NCBI GenBank assembly: GCA_029953675.1
Contig: JAMWBK010000012.1
Coordinates: 124,001-188,000, forward strand
DNA length: 64,000 nt
From: Rhodosorus marinus
Lineage: Eukaryota > Rhodophyta > Stylonematophyceae > Stylonematales > Stylonemataceae
Direction of reading: 5' to 3'
The notes below the pieces were generated by a model that saw nothing but the letters and a program-made list of their open reading frames with translations, had not been told where the DNA came from and did not search any database. Numbering within the stretch: position 1 is the stretch's first letter; every line of letters begins with the position of its first letter. The translations under genes were made by a program, and so were the position numbers. This document shows, in pieces, positions 43,062 through 53,107 of this stretch.

Positions 43062-44471
43062 CTAATCGTGCTTCTCCCCCTTAGACCCGGGGGAGTCGGT
43101 CCTCGCTCTCTTACCTCCTATCCGCACCAAAGTCGTGAGCCTCCCACTCCGCGAGGCTCGCGGAACGGATCCCGCGGGCTTCAGCAAAGTAACCTGGGCG
43201 TCCTCCACCGCCATGCCCTCAGTCTGCTCCCCTGCCTCACCACTCTCGCTGGAAGTAGTGCTGGAAGCAGAGCCCTCCAAAATCCCCACCCGCTGCAGCT
43301 CTGTCTTGTAGCGCGAAGTCAGCACAAGTCGCCTCTCCAGATCGAAGAAACTGGAAACCGCCATGCGCAGGTGACGAGGGCCCGACCGGAACCGCGCCAA
43401 CAAGATCCTCTCAAGGCGCTGAATCCGTAGCCAATGGATCGCTGCCGCCTTCACGCTGCTCTCATGCTCAGAGAGCCCTGCCGTTTCTCCCGGAGACAGG
43501 AAATTGCCCGAGAAACGGTCAAAATCCAAGTGCAAAACCACCTGCGGGTTGCAGCGCAGCCACCGGGCGCTCTCAGGCCACTGCTCGGTAGGCTTCGCCA
43601 GCAAGGCCTCCAGGTACTTGGCGGCGGTTGCGGAGACCAAAAACAGCACATCGCGGCCCTCATAGTTTGCGAAGAAGAAATCACCCCTGCTGCACCCTAA
43701 CGATTCCGCAAAAGTGTCCCGGAAGTCTCGCATAGACGGAACCTGTCCTCGTGTAGTCTGGGGCCGGACATTTCGCACCCACAGAAATTGGAGAGTGGTC
43801 TCCACAGGTCCATCCTGAGGCTCGCGAGATGGTATGAAACGGAGCATAGCCGCCGTACGTGTGGCAGTGGTGCCCTTCCGCAAGACTGATGCGTACGAAG
43901 CGCCCCCCTTGCGGCCACCACGTGCCCCCGAAGTAGCCGGGAGCTGGTGACCACCTGAGGGCTGGTCCAAGAGAGGGAAGTCCACAGCTGCAGTCTCCTC
44001 CACACCGGTTGCCGCACAGTCACCACCACCATTGCCTCGAGTCCCCGAGCGCTGAAGCGCGTTTTGGCCCGGCCTGCCGCTCCCCAACGTCGTACTGTCC
44101 CGCGCAGAAGCAACAGCCCTCGCCTGTCCCGGGACAGGTTCATGTTGATTGACCGGATGTTGACTGCCTTCAGCCAACGCTGCCACTCTGGGGCAATTCA
44201 AATTCTCGTCCGAATTTGAATTTGACGAGGCCAGCAATCCCGATTCCAGCCCACCTAGCTTCTGGGTGAGCTGAGGGAGCACTCCACGATCACTCGCAGC
44301 CGTGATCAGGCTGGTGACAGCGGAGATAAGTGAACGCGCCTGGGTGCCAGAAGCGCCTTCCAAGTCAACCTCGGAAGAAAACGTGCCGCAGCTGAGGCGA
44401 ACACGGAGTCCCCCAGCTGGCAGTGCCTCCTTGGGAGGAGGCTCCGTCGAGTGCGGAGATATCCCTACCAT
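43062..44471 (-). CDS. A8 ORF1 (469 aa), the best intact family A ORF1
   Basis: The start MVGISP is chosen because it is conserved in A1, A4 and family B; the frame also extends 25 codons upstream to MGLVDYS. An N-terminal region (SSEVDLEGASGTQARSLISA...) is followed by a Ser/Asn/Gly-rich low-complexity linker. The conserved block follows: TLQFLWVRNVRPQTTRGQ...SMRDFRDTFAESLGCSRGDF...GRDVLFLVSATAAKYLEALL. A helical region (RLERILLARFRSGPRHLR) and a basic C-terminus (RIGGKRARTDSPGSKGEKHD) complete it. No CCHC motif is present. The stop lies 31 bases before the ORF2 ATG. It is probably the RNA-binding partner, by analogy only. Confidence 0.8.
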   Translation of the reverse strand: MVGISPHSTEPPPKEALPAGGLRVRLSCGTFSSEVDLEGASGTQARSLISAVTSLITAASDRGVLPQLTQKLGGLESGLLASSNSNSDENLNCPRVAALAEGSQHPVNQHEPVPGQARAVASARDSTTLGSGRPGQNALQRSGTRGNGGGDCAATGVEETAAVDFPLLDQPSGGHQLPATSGARGGRKGGASYASVLRKGTTATRTAAMLRFIPSREPQDGPVETTLQFLWVRNVRPQTTRGQVPSMRDFRDTFAESLGCSRGDFFFANYEGRDVLFLVSATAAKYLEALLAKPTEQWPESARWLRCNPQVVLHLDFDRFSGNFLSPGETAGLSEHESSVKAAAIHWLRIQRLERILLARFRSGPRHLRMAVSSFFDLERRLVLTSRYKTELQRVGILEGSASSTTSSESGEAGEQTEGMAVEDAQVTLLKPAGSVPRASRSGRLTTLVRIGGKRARTDSPGSKGEKHD

Positions 44472-45732
44472 CCTGAGGGAATCCGCCAAGGAAACGTTGC
44501 ACCACCAATATGAAACCGCACCGAGAGAATAATCGACCAAACCCAACCCAAATAGGAAAGGCCCCGCAACTCACCCACCCGGAAGACAGAAGTAGTTGCA
44601 AATGCAAACGACGCCCCGCGGAAAATCGAGGGGAAGGCGTACCAGAGGAAGCGCTTCCCGTAAACGAACACGCTCGCGACCGAAAAAGAAACAAAACCCC
44701 AATCCTCGACAACTAGCATCACTGGACTTTACTAGCATAGCCTGAAGCGCTACGCAAGGCGTGAAGATGAACTAATAACTAGGGAGGGAAGCATGCAACC
44801 CCAGGCGCCGATGGCGCGCCTCGGAAAGCATGTCGCTGGAATATCGCCAAAGGGAGACACTTAAACGCCTCAAGAGCGCCAAATATTCAGTAGGATGCTC
44901 AGCAAAACATTTCCGCAACCACTCTAAACCCGACTTATCGACGTGACCAAAGCTTTCCACAATGAATGGCTGGAACCGGTGAGAGCGACCCTCAGCGCAA
45001 GGCAGACTGGCCATGCTCTCAGCATACCGTCGTTCCTTAACTCTTCGAAGGGCTGAAGCCGCGGCCCCCCGGCGGCGGGCGGCTGCGGTGAGGTGGGTGC
45101 TGGCCACGGGGCAGGTAATCGCAAGGTCCACATATGTTGAGCGTCTGGCAGCAGCGTCGGAGACGAGGAGATCGGCTATACAACGGGGCGGTGCAGAGTC
45201 CGAGATTGATCTGGGCAGTTCCGACTCAACCTCAACCGTATGCCCTATCCGAGTCAAAAATTCGCTGAGGATGTACTTGAGGCGAGTGTGACGCCTCCTA
45301 CGGAGACCTCTCAACAGTCCGCAGGAACCCAGGAAGTGGTAGCCACAAGCGTCAATCCGGCTCTCACATCCCTGACAGAAAGACGGCCGATTAGAGTGCC
45401 ACGGAGCCTGTGGCAAACCGAGATAGATCGAACGAATGGTTTAATCGGAGGCTGAAAAAAAAACCCCGAGGGGAAAAAAAGACTAAGCGCGGCGAAGTAC
45501 TCGCGCCTCCAACATCAAAGCGGCATTCATGCGCCACAGCAGGAAACTTAAGCGGGTAAACAACGATTGAAGACGGTCAGGGCGTTCGCGGAACAACTCC
45601 CGAAGCCAGCGAGAACCAACAGATTCCATGAACCCAAAGCACTCAATGATCAGGGGTACCAAGCGATGTGCTAGTGCCGAACGAATGGTTTAATCGGAGG
45701 CTGAAAAAAAAAACCCCGAGGGGAAAAAAAGA

Positions 45733-48700
45733 CTAAGCGCGGCGAAGAACTCGCGCCTCCAACATCAAAGCGGCATTCATGCGCCACAGCAGGAAACTTA
45801 AGCGGGTAAACAACGATTGAAGACGGTCAGGGCGTTCGCGGAACAACTCCCGAAGCCAGCGAGAACCAACAGAGTCCATGAACCCAAAGCACTCAATGAT
45901 CAGGGGTACCAAGCGATGTGCTAGTGCCGAAGCACGAACACCAGGGGAAGACAAAGCCCCCGCGTATTTGATCTCTTTGCGGCGTCTCATGCTGGCGGCG
46001 GCAGATCCACGGCGCTCCCCCGCAGCCGGGAGATAACGACTAGCTTGAGGGTTAGGAACAGCAAGATCAACGTATGTGGTACGGCGGCTGTCGTCACAGG
46101 TGATCACCAGGTCGGCTACACGGCGTTCATCATTTTGAAAGTCCGCGACGGGTAAAGGTTTCTCACGTTCGATTTCCAGACCGGCTTGCCGGACTATAGG
46201 CCGAAGTTCCCGGCATAACAGGTTCAAGATCCGTGTGTGGCGGCGGGTTCGAGCACCTTTCACCGCCGGGCAACTAGCGAGCAGGTGGGCGCCAAAATCT
46301 GCGTTGTCTTCAGTCTGAGAGCAGAGAGGGCACGACGAACCCATCTCGTACGGCCAAGGGGGCTGATGTAAGCCGAGGTATAAGCGCAGTGAAGTACGCA
46401 CTTCGAAATCCGACAGTGTGAGTGGCGGAAAGGCTGGTACGGTCATGAGCCACTGAGAGCTAATAACCCCTCCAAGACTACGTAGGCGGGCGCAAGCGCG
46501 AGAAGATGAGACCATCTGCGCGAGGAGTCGGCCATATGCAGCACGGTGCAAGTCCCAAGAAAGGATATTTTGCAGCGCATCCGTGCGTGCTTGAGCTCGG
46601 CTCCCAGCGCGCTGGGAATCATCAGGAGGATCAACTGGAACTTCTTCTTCTGCGGCAACCACTGGGTCAATCTCCCCTAGAACAGGTTCAGGCGCAGGAC
46701 GAATCCCCGGGGCGGAGCCTCGAGAGCGGTCAAATACAGCTCGCCAGTCAGGAAGACGGGGTTGAACGGTTTCGGGGAGACTAGTACAGGAATTCAGGGC
46801 GGTTTGGAGCTCCAGAAACAAGTCTTGGGCGCTTTCCGGTACGCTGGGAAGCAAGACACCCCGCGAGAGGCTCGCCATCAAATTGCGGAACTTCGAGATA
46901 CCCAAGCTGCTCAAAGTGGGAAGTGCGGTTCCCCAGGCCCCTACTGCGGCTGCAGGTTGGACCACAACACGATTGCAGAGGCCCAGTCCCCCCAATCGCA
47001 ATGGGAGGCCTACCTGGGCGCGCACAACATCACAGGTGGGTCGCGGCAGAGCGCTCAGCTCTTCATCGAGAAAATACCGCAGGTCACGGAAACTTTCAGC
47101 ATCCGCACGAGTGGCCAACCACCGGCCCCAATGAGTTGGAAGTGAGCGAAGCCAATAGGTTAACCGCTGACTGCAACAATACCGAAACAGCAACAACGAG
47201 CACTGGAGAAAGCCCGGAGGTAGCCGTCGAAGCTCTGCAACCAGCTGTCTGTGCTTACCGAGGAGCTGCAGCAACTCGCCTTCAACGAAGGACGGCGACC
47301 CGTAGGGGATGCCTAAGTGGACAAAACCATCCGGTCTCCAAATATCCTGGAACGACGCAGGTACCTGCTGCTCTTGTGCAGCTACACCTCCCCAGTAGAA
47401 CGATTTGTGATGATTAACCTCCAGGTCAACCCGCGAAGCCAAGGAGCGGAGACGATCATAAGCGAGTGCTAGAGTATCAGGGGGCCCCAGGAGGCACACG
47501 TCGTCGTGGTATGCAACCGTACGAACCTGCGGGAATTCGGAGCGAAGACAAAGCAAGACGAGTTGTAGTCCACAAGCATGTAGGAAAGGGGACAAGGGAT
47601 CACCCTGTTGTACCCCTGTGCGCGCCGCAAACGTGTGTGAGGAAGCGCCAAGGGTGTCATAGGTAGCCCCACGACCAAGCGGAGAATAAAGTCTACTAAC
47701 AAAGGGAAAGCCTACAGGGAAGACTTCGCGCACCACGTGCATGAGAGCCGGACGAGAGACGCGGTTGAACGCATTGGTAAAATCTACAGAGAGGAGCCCA
47801 GAATCTGGGGAGTACGCCATTTCCGAACGGAGTAAAACAGACAACAACTCACAGCCACCACCATAGCCCACGCCTAACTGCACGTGCCCAAAGAAACGGC
47901 GGGATTCGGGAACCAGGATTTTCACTAACCATCGCGCCGCCAATTTGCGGACCACCTCAACCAGGCCAATAGGGCGAATAGCAGGGCTCGAGGCCGTGTG
48001 GCCGGGCTTCGAAAGCAGACACAACTGAGAACGCCCGACCAAGAACCACGCACACTCACACAGGGGATCACCATTCACAAGCGCTTCGACCACCCACGCC
48101 AACGCCTTCAAACCTTCATCACTTAAGAAGCGGAGATATTCCACCCGCAGCCCCGAGGGCCCTGGGGAACGGCCCTTCGGAGCATCATGAACCAACTCAC
48201 GCACCGCCTCCAGATTGACCACTAACCGCGCACTGGGATGTGGCGCGGCGCGGTACTCTTCCAACACTGATTCAAACGAGGAGTCCCAAGGGGAGCCTTC
48301 CGAGGGAAAGAGCAAACGGAGCGGTGAAGAAAGATCATCGGAGTATGGAACCACAGGTTGCCGCTGCTGGAGGATCCCGGCTGCCCGCCGCAGATCACCG
48401 CCTGCCACCGCGTGACGCGCCCGATTCTGTCGAGAAGACCTAAAAGCCGAGGGAGCACTAGGAGAAAAGGAAGAGAGAGAAGCGAAATAAAGACGTTCGA
48501 GGTCCTCAAAGTCGCCGGAAAGGAACATTTGCAGTTTTCGGCGAGGGTGGACCCGGCGAGGATGTGGGTTGAGGGGGACGGTAGAGGAGGTGAGCACGAG
48601 GCGGGGAAAAAAAGAACAAGAGTTCCCAGCGAAGAGAGCAGTGAGGGTTCGCGGCGACCTGCTGCCAGAGAAAATCCAACACCAATCCTAGGGGCTTATG

Positions 48701-48877
48701 AAGTCGACGAGGGAGCCGTACGGCCGTGCTCTGACGAAAAAGGGGAAGGGAACCGTCCGGGTAGGAGGCGACAAGGTGCGAAAACCACGAGAGAACACGC
48801 TCATGCCAGGCTGAGCGGTCACTGGTAAACAGGGGTAACCGGGACGACACGCACGCGGAGGAGGAAGACTCAGACAT
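45733..48877 (-). pseudogene. B5 ORF2: RT, zinc knuckle, restriction-like endonuclease; one homopolymer frameshift
   Basis: The start MSESSSSACV is at 48877. The only damage seen is a seventh A in the run 48607-48613, where B2 has six T (33891-33896). Downstream 954 codons are open. They contain SPGPSGLRVEYLR, RPIGLVEVVRKL, motif A VDFTNAFNRV, motif B TGVQQGDPLSPFLHA, motif C VAYHDDVCLLG, and thumb QVGLPLRLGGLGL. The knuckle is CPLCSQTEDNADFGAHLLASC (C-x2-C-x11-H-x4-C) and the endonuclease is RRVADLVITCDDSRRTTYVD with LAVPNP after it. A basic helix and the conserved tail LVPLIIECFGFMDSVGSRW end the protein. It could have been active very recently. Confidence 0.88.
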
Positions 48878-49225
48878 CGGGCCTCCCCTCAGTCGGGAAG
48901 GCAGATCGAATATCCGGAGGAGGTGCCTCGGAGGGAGGCTCAGGAGCCGCACGACGCTTACGTGGAGGGCGCACGAAGGAACTAAAAGACCTGAAGAAAG
49001 TAGACACAGGGTTTTCAGCAGCGGAGTCTTGACTGAGGGTGTCCAGAGCCAGCGGATTCGGAGAGGCCGATGGTGCTTCTGCCATGTCGGTGTCACGAGC
49101 CTCGGAGGCAGGGCGAGGGGAGGAAGGGTGCTCAAGAGTCGGCGGCAGAAGGTCAAACGCAGGGTGGGCTTCCAGCAGGGTGGCCTCAGTGGAGAGGAAG
49201 GCCTCTAGCGCGGTGCGGAGGACCC
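48870..49225 (-). CDS. B5 ORF1 -1 frame extension
   Basis: It has the same arrangement as B2. From the GGGG at 49223-49226 the -1 frame continues to a stop at 48870-48872. That stop overlaps the ORF2 ATG (48875-48877) as ATGTCTGA. The C-terminus contains RPPRKRRAAPEPPSE. Confidence 0.5.
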
Positions 49226-50167
49226 CGCGGGAGGAAAACGCGCGAAGAGGCTCGCCTGTATGCGCGAGAGCCGCGCCGCATGAGTGTGTAGCGCGACAAC
49301 CGAAGCCTGCGAGGCATCCAGGTTTTGCAAGGCCGACGGAGGAACCCAGCCGGCGTCAAAACGATCGAACTCGACAAACAAAGAGACATGAGGACGAGTC
49401 AGTATCATGTTGGCCAGAGCAGAGCGCTGGGGCGCGGGGGTGGTTACAAGGGATTGAAGGAACTGGTAAGCCGAGTCAGTAACAAGAAAACAGGCATGAG
49501 GGCCCGTGAAGTCCACATATAGGAATTCAGACGGGGCGACCCCAAGGGAGGAAGCCATGGTGTCGCGAAAATCGCGGTAGTGGACGGGCGCGCGGCCCCG
49601 ACCACGAGAGGGGGTCTGGGGACGCACGTTCGTCATCCAAACAAAGTGGAACGGAGATAGTTGGCGAGAAGAGTCAATAGGGATGTGTTGTGGCATCATA
49701 CGCACCATTGCCGTCGTGCGTTGTTCAGAAGAGCCCCTGCGTAGGACCTGCGAATAGGTCGCACGTGGGGCACTGGAGGGAGCAGGATTCGGGCCCGACG
49801 CGGGCCCAGGAGGCGTCTGTCCTTGAATAGGGGTAGGCCAGTCGGAATCAGGAATGACCGGAGCGGAGCGCTCGGGTCGGGTGGAGGCAGGCCCCGCTGT
49901 ACCGTGCGGATCCGCGGGGACGGGCACCGGGGGGTATGGGGCAGGCGCGGAGGCGGAGAAGCGCTCCAAATAGGCGATCAGCAGGGGCAGGCGGTGTTCC
50001 TGGGAAGCAGTCACAAGAAGACTCGTCAGTTTCGAGCAGATCCCATGGGCTAACTCGTCAGCGCAGTCCGTGAGGGTGGCCGCGGTACTAAACCCGCCCA
50101 CGCAGAGCTCCACGCGCGCTGAGAGAACGGCTCCGTCCGCCGGGATGGGTGGGGAAAGCCCAACCAT
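49205..50167 (-). CDS. B5 ORF1 (320 aa)
   Basis: The start MVGLSPPIPADG is at 50167, with a leader of about 275 bases. It is almost identical to B2 ORF1 and has the same length, stop and conserved FVWMTNVRPQT...YRDFRDTMASSLG block. Its independent conservation in B2 and B5 argues that the 320-aa form is the functional one, with or without the -1 extension. Confidence 0.8.
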   Translation of the reverse strand: MVGLSPPIPADGAVLSARVELCVGGFSTAATLTDCADELAHGICSKLTSLLVTASQEHRLPLLIAYLERFSASAPAPYPPVPVPADPHGTAGPASTRPERSAPVIPDSDWPTPIQGQTPPGPASGPNPAPSSAPRATYSQVLRRGSSEQRTTAMVRMMPQHIPIDSSRQLSPFHFVWMTNVRPQTPSRGRGRAPVHYRDFRDTMASSLGVAPSEFLYVDFTGPHACFLVTDSAYQFLQSLVTTPAPQRSALANMILTRPHVSLFVEFDRFDAGWVPPSALQNLDASQASVVALHTHAARLSRIQASLFARFPPAGSSAPR

Positions 50168-51670
50168 AACGATTGGAAGGTGTGAAAAACCGATTCCCCC
50201 ACGAAACCCCCAAAAAGAGAACTTGTTCCCAACGTTTGCAACCAAAGAAAAACCACCACGACCTCCAAGGGGCGCTAGCAACCCCCAGCACGCACCACAC
50301 CACTAGAAGATGCGGGGGAAAGGCTGCAGAAAGAAGCGCCTCCCACCGAAGAACACAATTGCGACTCAAAACCACCAAAAGCCAGCACCATACACCCTCA
50401 CGAAACCAAAAACTGTATCTATACATCCAGAGCCGGGGTTACGCTAGTGCCGAAGCACGAACACCAGGGGAAGACAAAGCCCCCGCGTATTTGATCTCTT
50501 TGCGGCGTCTCATGCTGGCGGCGGCAGATCCACGGCGCTCCCCCGCAGCCGGGAGATAACGACTAGCTTGAGGGTTAGGAACAGCAAGATCAACGTATGT
50601 GGTACGGCGGCTGTCGTCACAGGTGATCACCAGGTCGGCTACACGGCGTTCATCATTTTGAAAGTCCGCGACGGGTAAAGGTTTCTCACGTTCGATTTCC
50701 AGACCGGCTTGCCGGACTATAGGCCGAAGTTCCCGGCATAACAGGTTCAAGATCCGTGTGTGGCGGCGGGTTCGAGCACCTTTCACCGCCGGGCAACTAG
50801 CGAGCAGGTGGGCGCCAAAATCTGCGTTGTCTTCAGTCTGAGAGCAGAGAGGGATAGATCCGTGCGGCAGAACGGAATTGGAAAGCATCGAGACGATGAC
50901 TCAATGACGACGGTAGAGTGGTTAACCACAAGTGCGAGAGGTGGCCTCCCATGCCGCGGAGACGAGCGGCAGTGGTAGGCGGCGTGAGAGGAGAATTGAG
51001 CATGACTGTGTGAACGGCACTGTGTTGGCCCCAGGTGAGGCTGTGTTGAATCACATCAGTGCGGGAGCTCCACAATCGGCTCAAACCCGGGTAGTCTGCA
51101 ACAGGTGACCCGAGGCTAGCCTTTCCGTCATCGGCAAGAACTCGGTCGAGGGGAGAATCCTCAATCGCTTCAGCTCGTCCCCACAACAGCTCCCTCCAGG
51201 AACGAAAGCGGGACCGATTTGCGTCCGGCACGGCGTTGCACCTCCTGAACGCGTGTTGAAGACCATCATAAATTGTCAAAAGCGGGGGCGGCAGGGTCAC
51301 TGGATCCTCGTTGGTCAAAGCTCGAGCCAAGAGGCAGGCACTTCGCATCTGGAAGGTCACCAACGTTCGCAGCGCGGTAGCCCAGGAGGCAACCGCCGCT
51401 GGCGAGCATACCAGCCCACGGTCTGCGACGCCGAATCCCCCTAATCGCAACGGTAGAGCGATCTGTGCACGAATAAAGTCCCTGTCGGGAGCAGCTTCAA
51501 GATCGAGGGGCTCATCCAAGAGCGTTCCCCAGTGTTGCAGGGTCATTTCGTCGGCTTTAGCCGCGATCCACGAGTATAACAGGTTCAAGATCCGTGTATG
51601 GCGGCGGGTTCGAGCACCTTTCACCGCCGGGCAACTAGCGAGTAGGTGGGCGCCAAAATCTGCGTTGTCT

Positions 51671-51707
51671 AGGGGTAGGCAGCTGCCCAGTAAAGCTTAC
51701 GGTTACG
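51671..51707 (+). mobile_element. 37-bp family C terminus at the far end of the B3 insertion
   Basis: GTAGGCAGCTGCCCAGTAAAGC then TTACGGTTACG is the family C 3' end, in plus orientation. It directly abuts the right target duplicate at 51708. B3 on the other side is in minus orientation, so both 3' ends face outward. Confidence 0.75.
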
Positions 51708-51852
51708 TATTACTTTGTTGAAGCCTGGGGGAGGCTTCTCGCAAGCCTCGCGGAGTGGCCAGTTGACCAGTTTGGTGAGGTTAGGAGGCAAACCAGCGAG
51801 GACCGACTCCCCCAGGTCTAAGGGGGAGAAGGAGGCTTAGCTCTCCGGGCAC

Positions 51853-51870
51853 GGCTGCGATGTCGCAGCC
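51853..51870 (+). promoter_or_regulatory. Hairpin upstream of ORF2 start (A7), variant loop
   Basis: GGCTGCG-ATGT-CGCAGCC: the stem is identical to other copies and the loop changed from AGGT to ATGT. The ATG is at 51872. Confidence 0.5.
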
Positions 51871-53107
51871 CATGGACCTGCAGTCTTATGTCCTGAAGGA
51901 GGGCGGAGACTGGGACATCTGGCGTACGCACCTGCGGAGTTAACTCCGGCGATGGATTTCTTTGGAAGGCTGCTCGCTTCCCGGCCATGGCAGGATTCCG
52001 CCTGCTGTTCTACCTCGCAGAGAGCTCATAGTGGCGGGGACCATCCTGGACTTCATCCTCACGAGCCTGGCGCGTAACCTTCGCGACACCGTCATGTGGG
52101 AATTCTTGGGGGTCATGCCGCGCCTGATTCTGGCACCCACTCACACATCGGAGCGCAGATGGCGCGTCCGAGAACGACTGGTCATGTTCCTGCGGAAGGA
52201 TCATTCACAAAAGAGTCGAAGAGCCTGGAAGGGTTATCTTCGACACATCTCTTGCTCAACCCTCCCCTCACACCGCCTACCGCCGCCGCTCGCCTCCGCG
52301 GCGTGGGAAGTCATCTCTCGCACCTGTGATTAACCACTCTGCCTTCGTCGCCGGGTCACCGTCTCGATGCCTTCCAGTTCCGTTCCGCCGCGCGGATCTA
52401 CTTAGGTTTTCCAAAAGCCCCGTGGCACTCTAATCGACCGTCTTTCTGTCAGGGATGTGAGAGACGGATTGACGCTTGTGGCTACCACTTTTTGGGTTCA
52501 TGCGGACTGTTGCGAGGTCTCCGCACGAGGCGCCACACTCGTCTCAAGCACATTCTCAGCGAATGTCTGACTCGTGTAGGGCGTACGGTTGAGGGGGAAT
52601 CTGAACTACCCAGATCGGTCTCGGATAGGGCACCGCCCCGCCGTATCGCAGATTTCCTCGTCTCCGATGCTGCCGCCAGACGCTCAGTCCAGTCCAGCAT
52701 ATGTTGACCTCGCGATTACATGCCCTGTGGCAAGCGCCCATCTCATGGCTGCCGCCCGTCGCCGGGGAGCAGCTGCTTCGGCCCTTCCCCGCGTGAAGGA
52801 ACGACGGTATGCTGAGAATATGGCCAGTCTGCCTCGCGCTGAGGGTCGCTCCCACCAGTTCCAGCCTTTCATTGTGGAAAGCTTTGGTCACGTGGAGAAG
52901 TCGGGTTTGGAGTGGTTGCGGAAATGTTTCACTGAGCATCCTGTTGAATACTTGGAACTTTTGCGGCGCTAAAGTGTCTCTCTGTGGCGATAATCGAGCA
53001 GCATGCTTGCCGAGGGGCGCCATCGGCGCCTGGGTTTGCACGCTTCCCTACCTAGTTCTTAGTTCTTTTTCACGCCTTGCGTAGCCCTTCAGGCTAAAGC
53101 AAGATCA

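Larger units (their letters stand above)
39875..44713 (-). mobile_element. A8: full-length family A element
   Basis: It has a tail of TGGACTTTAC units (39875-39925), 3' UTR, ORF2, hairpin, ORF1 and leader. The 5' end is at 44713. It is nearly identical to A4. Together with A9 it lies between two TATAAC repeats (39869-39874, 51575-51580). No duplication separates A8 from A9. Confidence 0.9.
45679..50442 (-). mobile_element. B5: full-length family B element (4,764 bp) nested in B4
   Basis: The duplication GCTAGTGCC lies at 45670-45678 and 50443-50451. The 3' end has GAACGAATGGTTTAATCG, then an A run, then the CCCCGAGGGG stem. The 5' leader begins GGCTCTGGATGTATAGATAC then TTTTTGGTTTCGTGAG (minus strand). 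It is the reference copy for family B. Confidence 0.92.
45430..50852 (-). mobile_element. B4: 5'-truncated family B copy in A9, split by B5
   Basis: The duplication GATAGATC lies at 45422-45429 and 50853-50860. The parts are 45430-45678 and 50443-50852. The second part encodes the knuckle (CSQTEDNADFGAH) and endonuclease (RRVADLVITC...YVDLAVPNP). Confidence 0.85.
44714..51574 (-). mobile_element. A9: 5'-truncated family A copy adjoining A8, split by B4
   Basis: The parts are 44714-45429 and 50853-51574. The 3' end abuts the 5' end of A8 (CTCGACAACTAGCATCACTGG). The 5' truncation at SWIAAKADEM borders the right TATAAC. The arrangement (one duplication around both) fits a single insertion event that used two RNA templates. 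Confidence 0.75.
39332..51670 (-). mobile_element. B3: 5'-truncated family B copy in A7, split by the A8/A9 insertion
   Basis: The parts are 39332-39874 (3' end to the endonuclease) and 51575-51670 (knuckle region). The left border is TATTAATTTGTT (A7) and the right TATTACTTTGTT at 51708, a 12-bp duplication with one mismatch. Between the B3 5' end and the right duplicate is a piece of family C (51671-51707). Confidence 0.8.
38830..53100 (+). mobile_element. A7: family A element, plus strand, head-to-head with A6 and split by B3
   Basis: The parts are 38830-39331 (ORF1 middle, from FANYEGRDVLFLV to MSVENALINLF) and 51708-53100. The second part holds the ORF1 end, the hairpin at 51853-51870, the ORF2 ATG at 51872, then a deletion near 52200 that joins the N-terminal region to the region just before the knuckle. 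The knuckle (CQGCERRIDACGYHFLGSC), endonuclease (RRIADFLVSDAAARRS) and 3' UTR follow. A TAA replaces tryptophan near 51940 (LRS-stop-LRRW). It is inactive. Confidence 0.8.
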
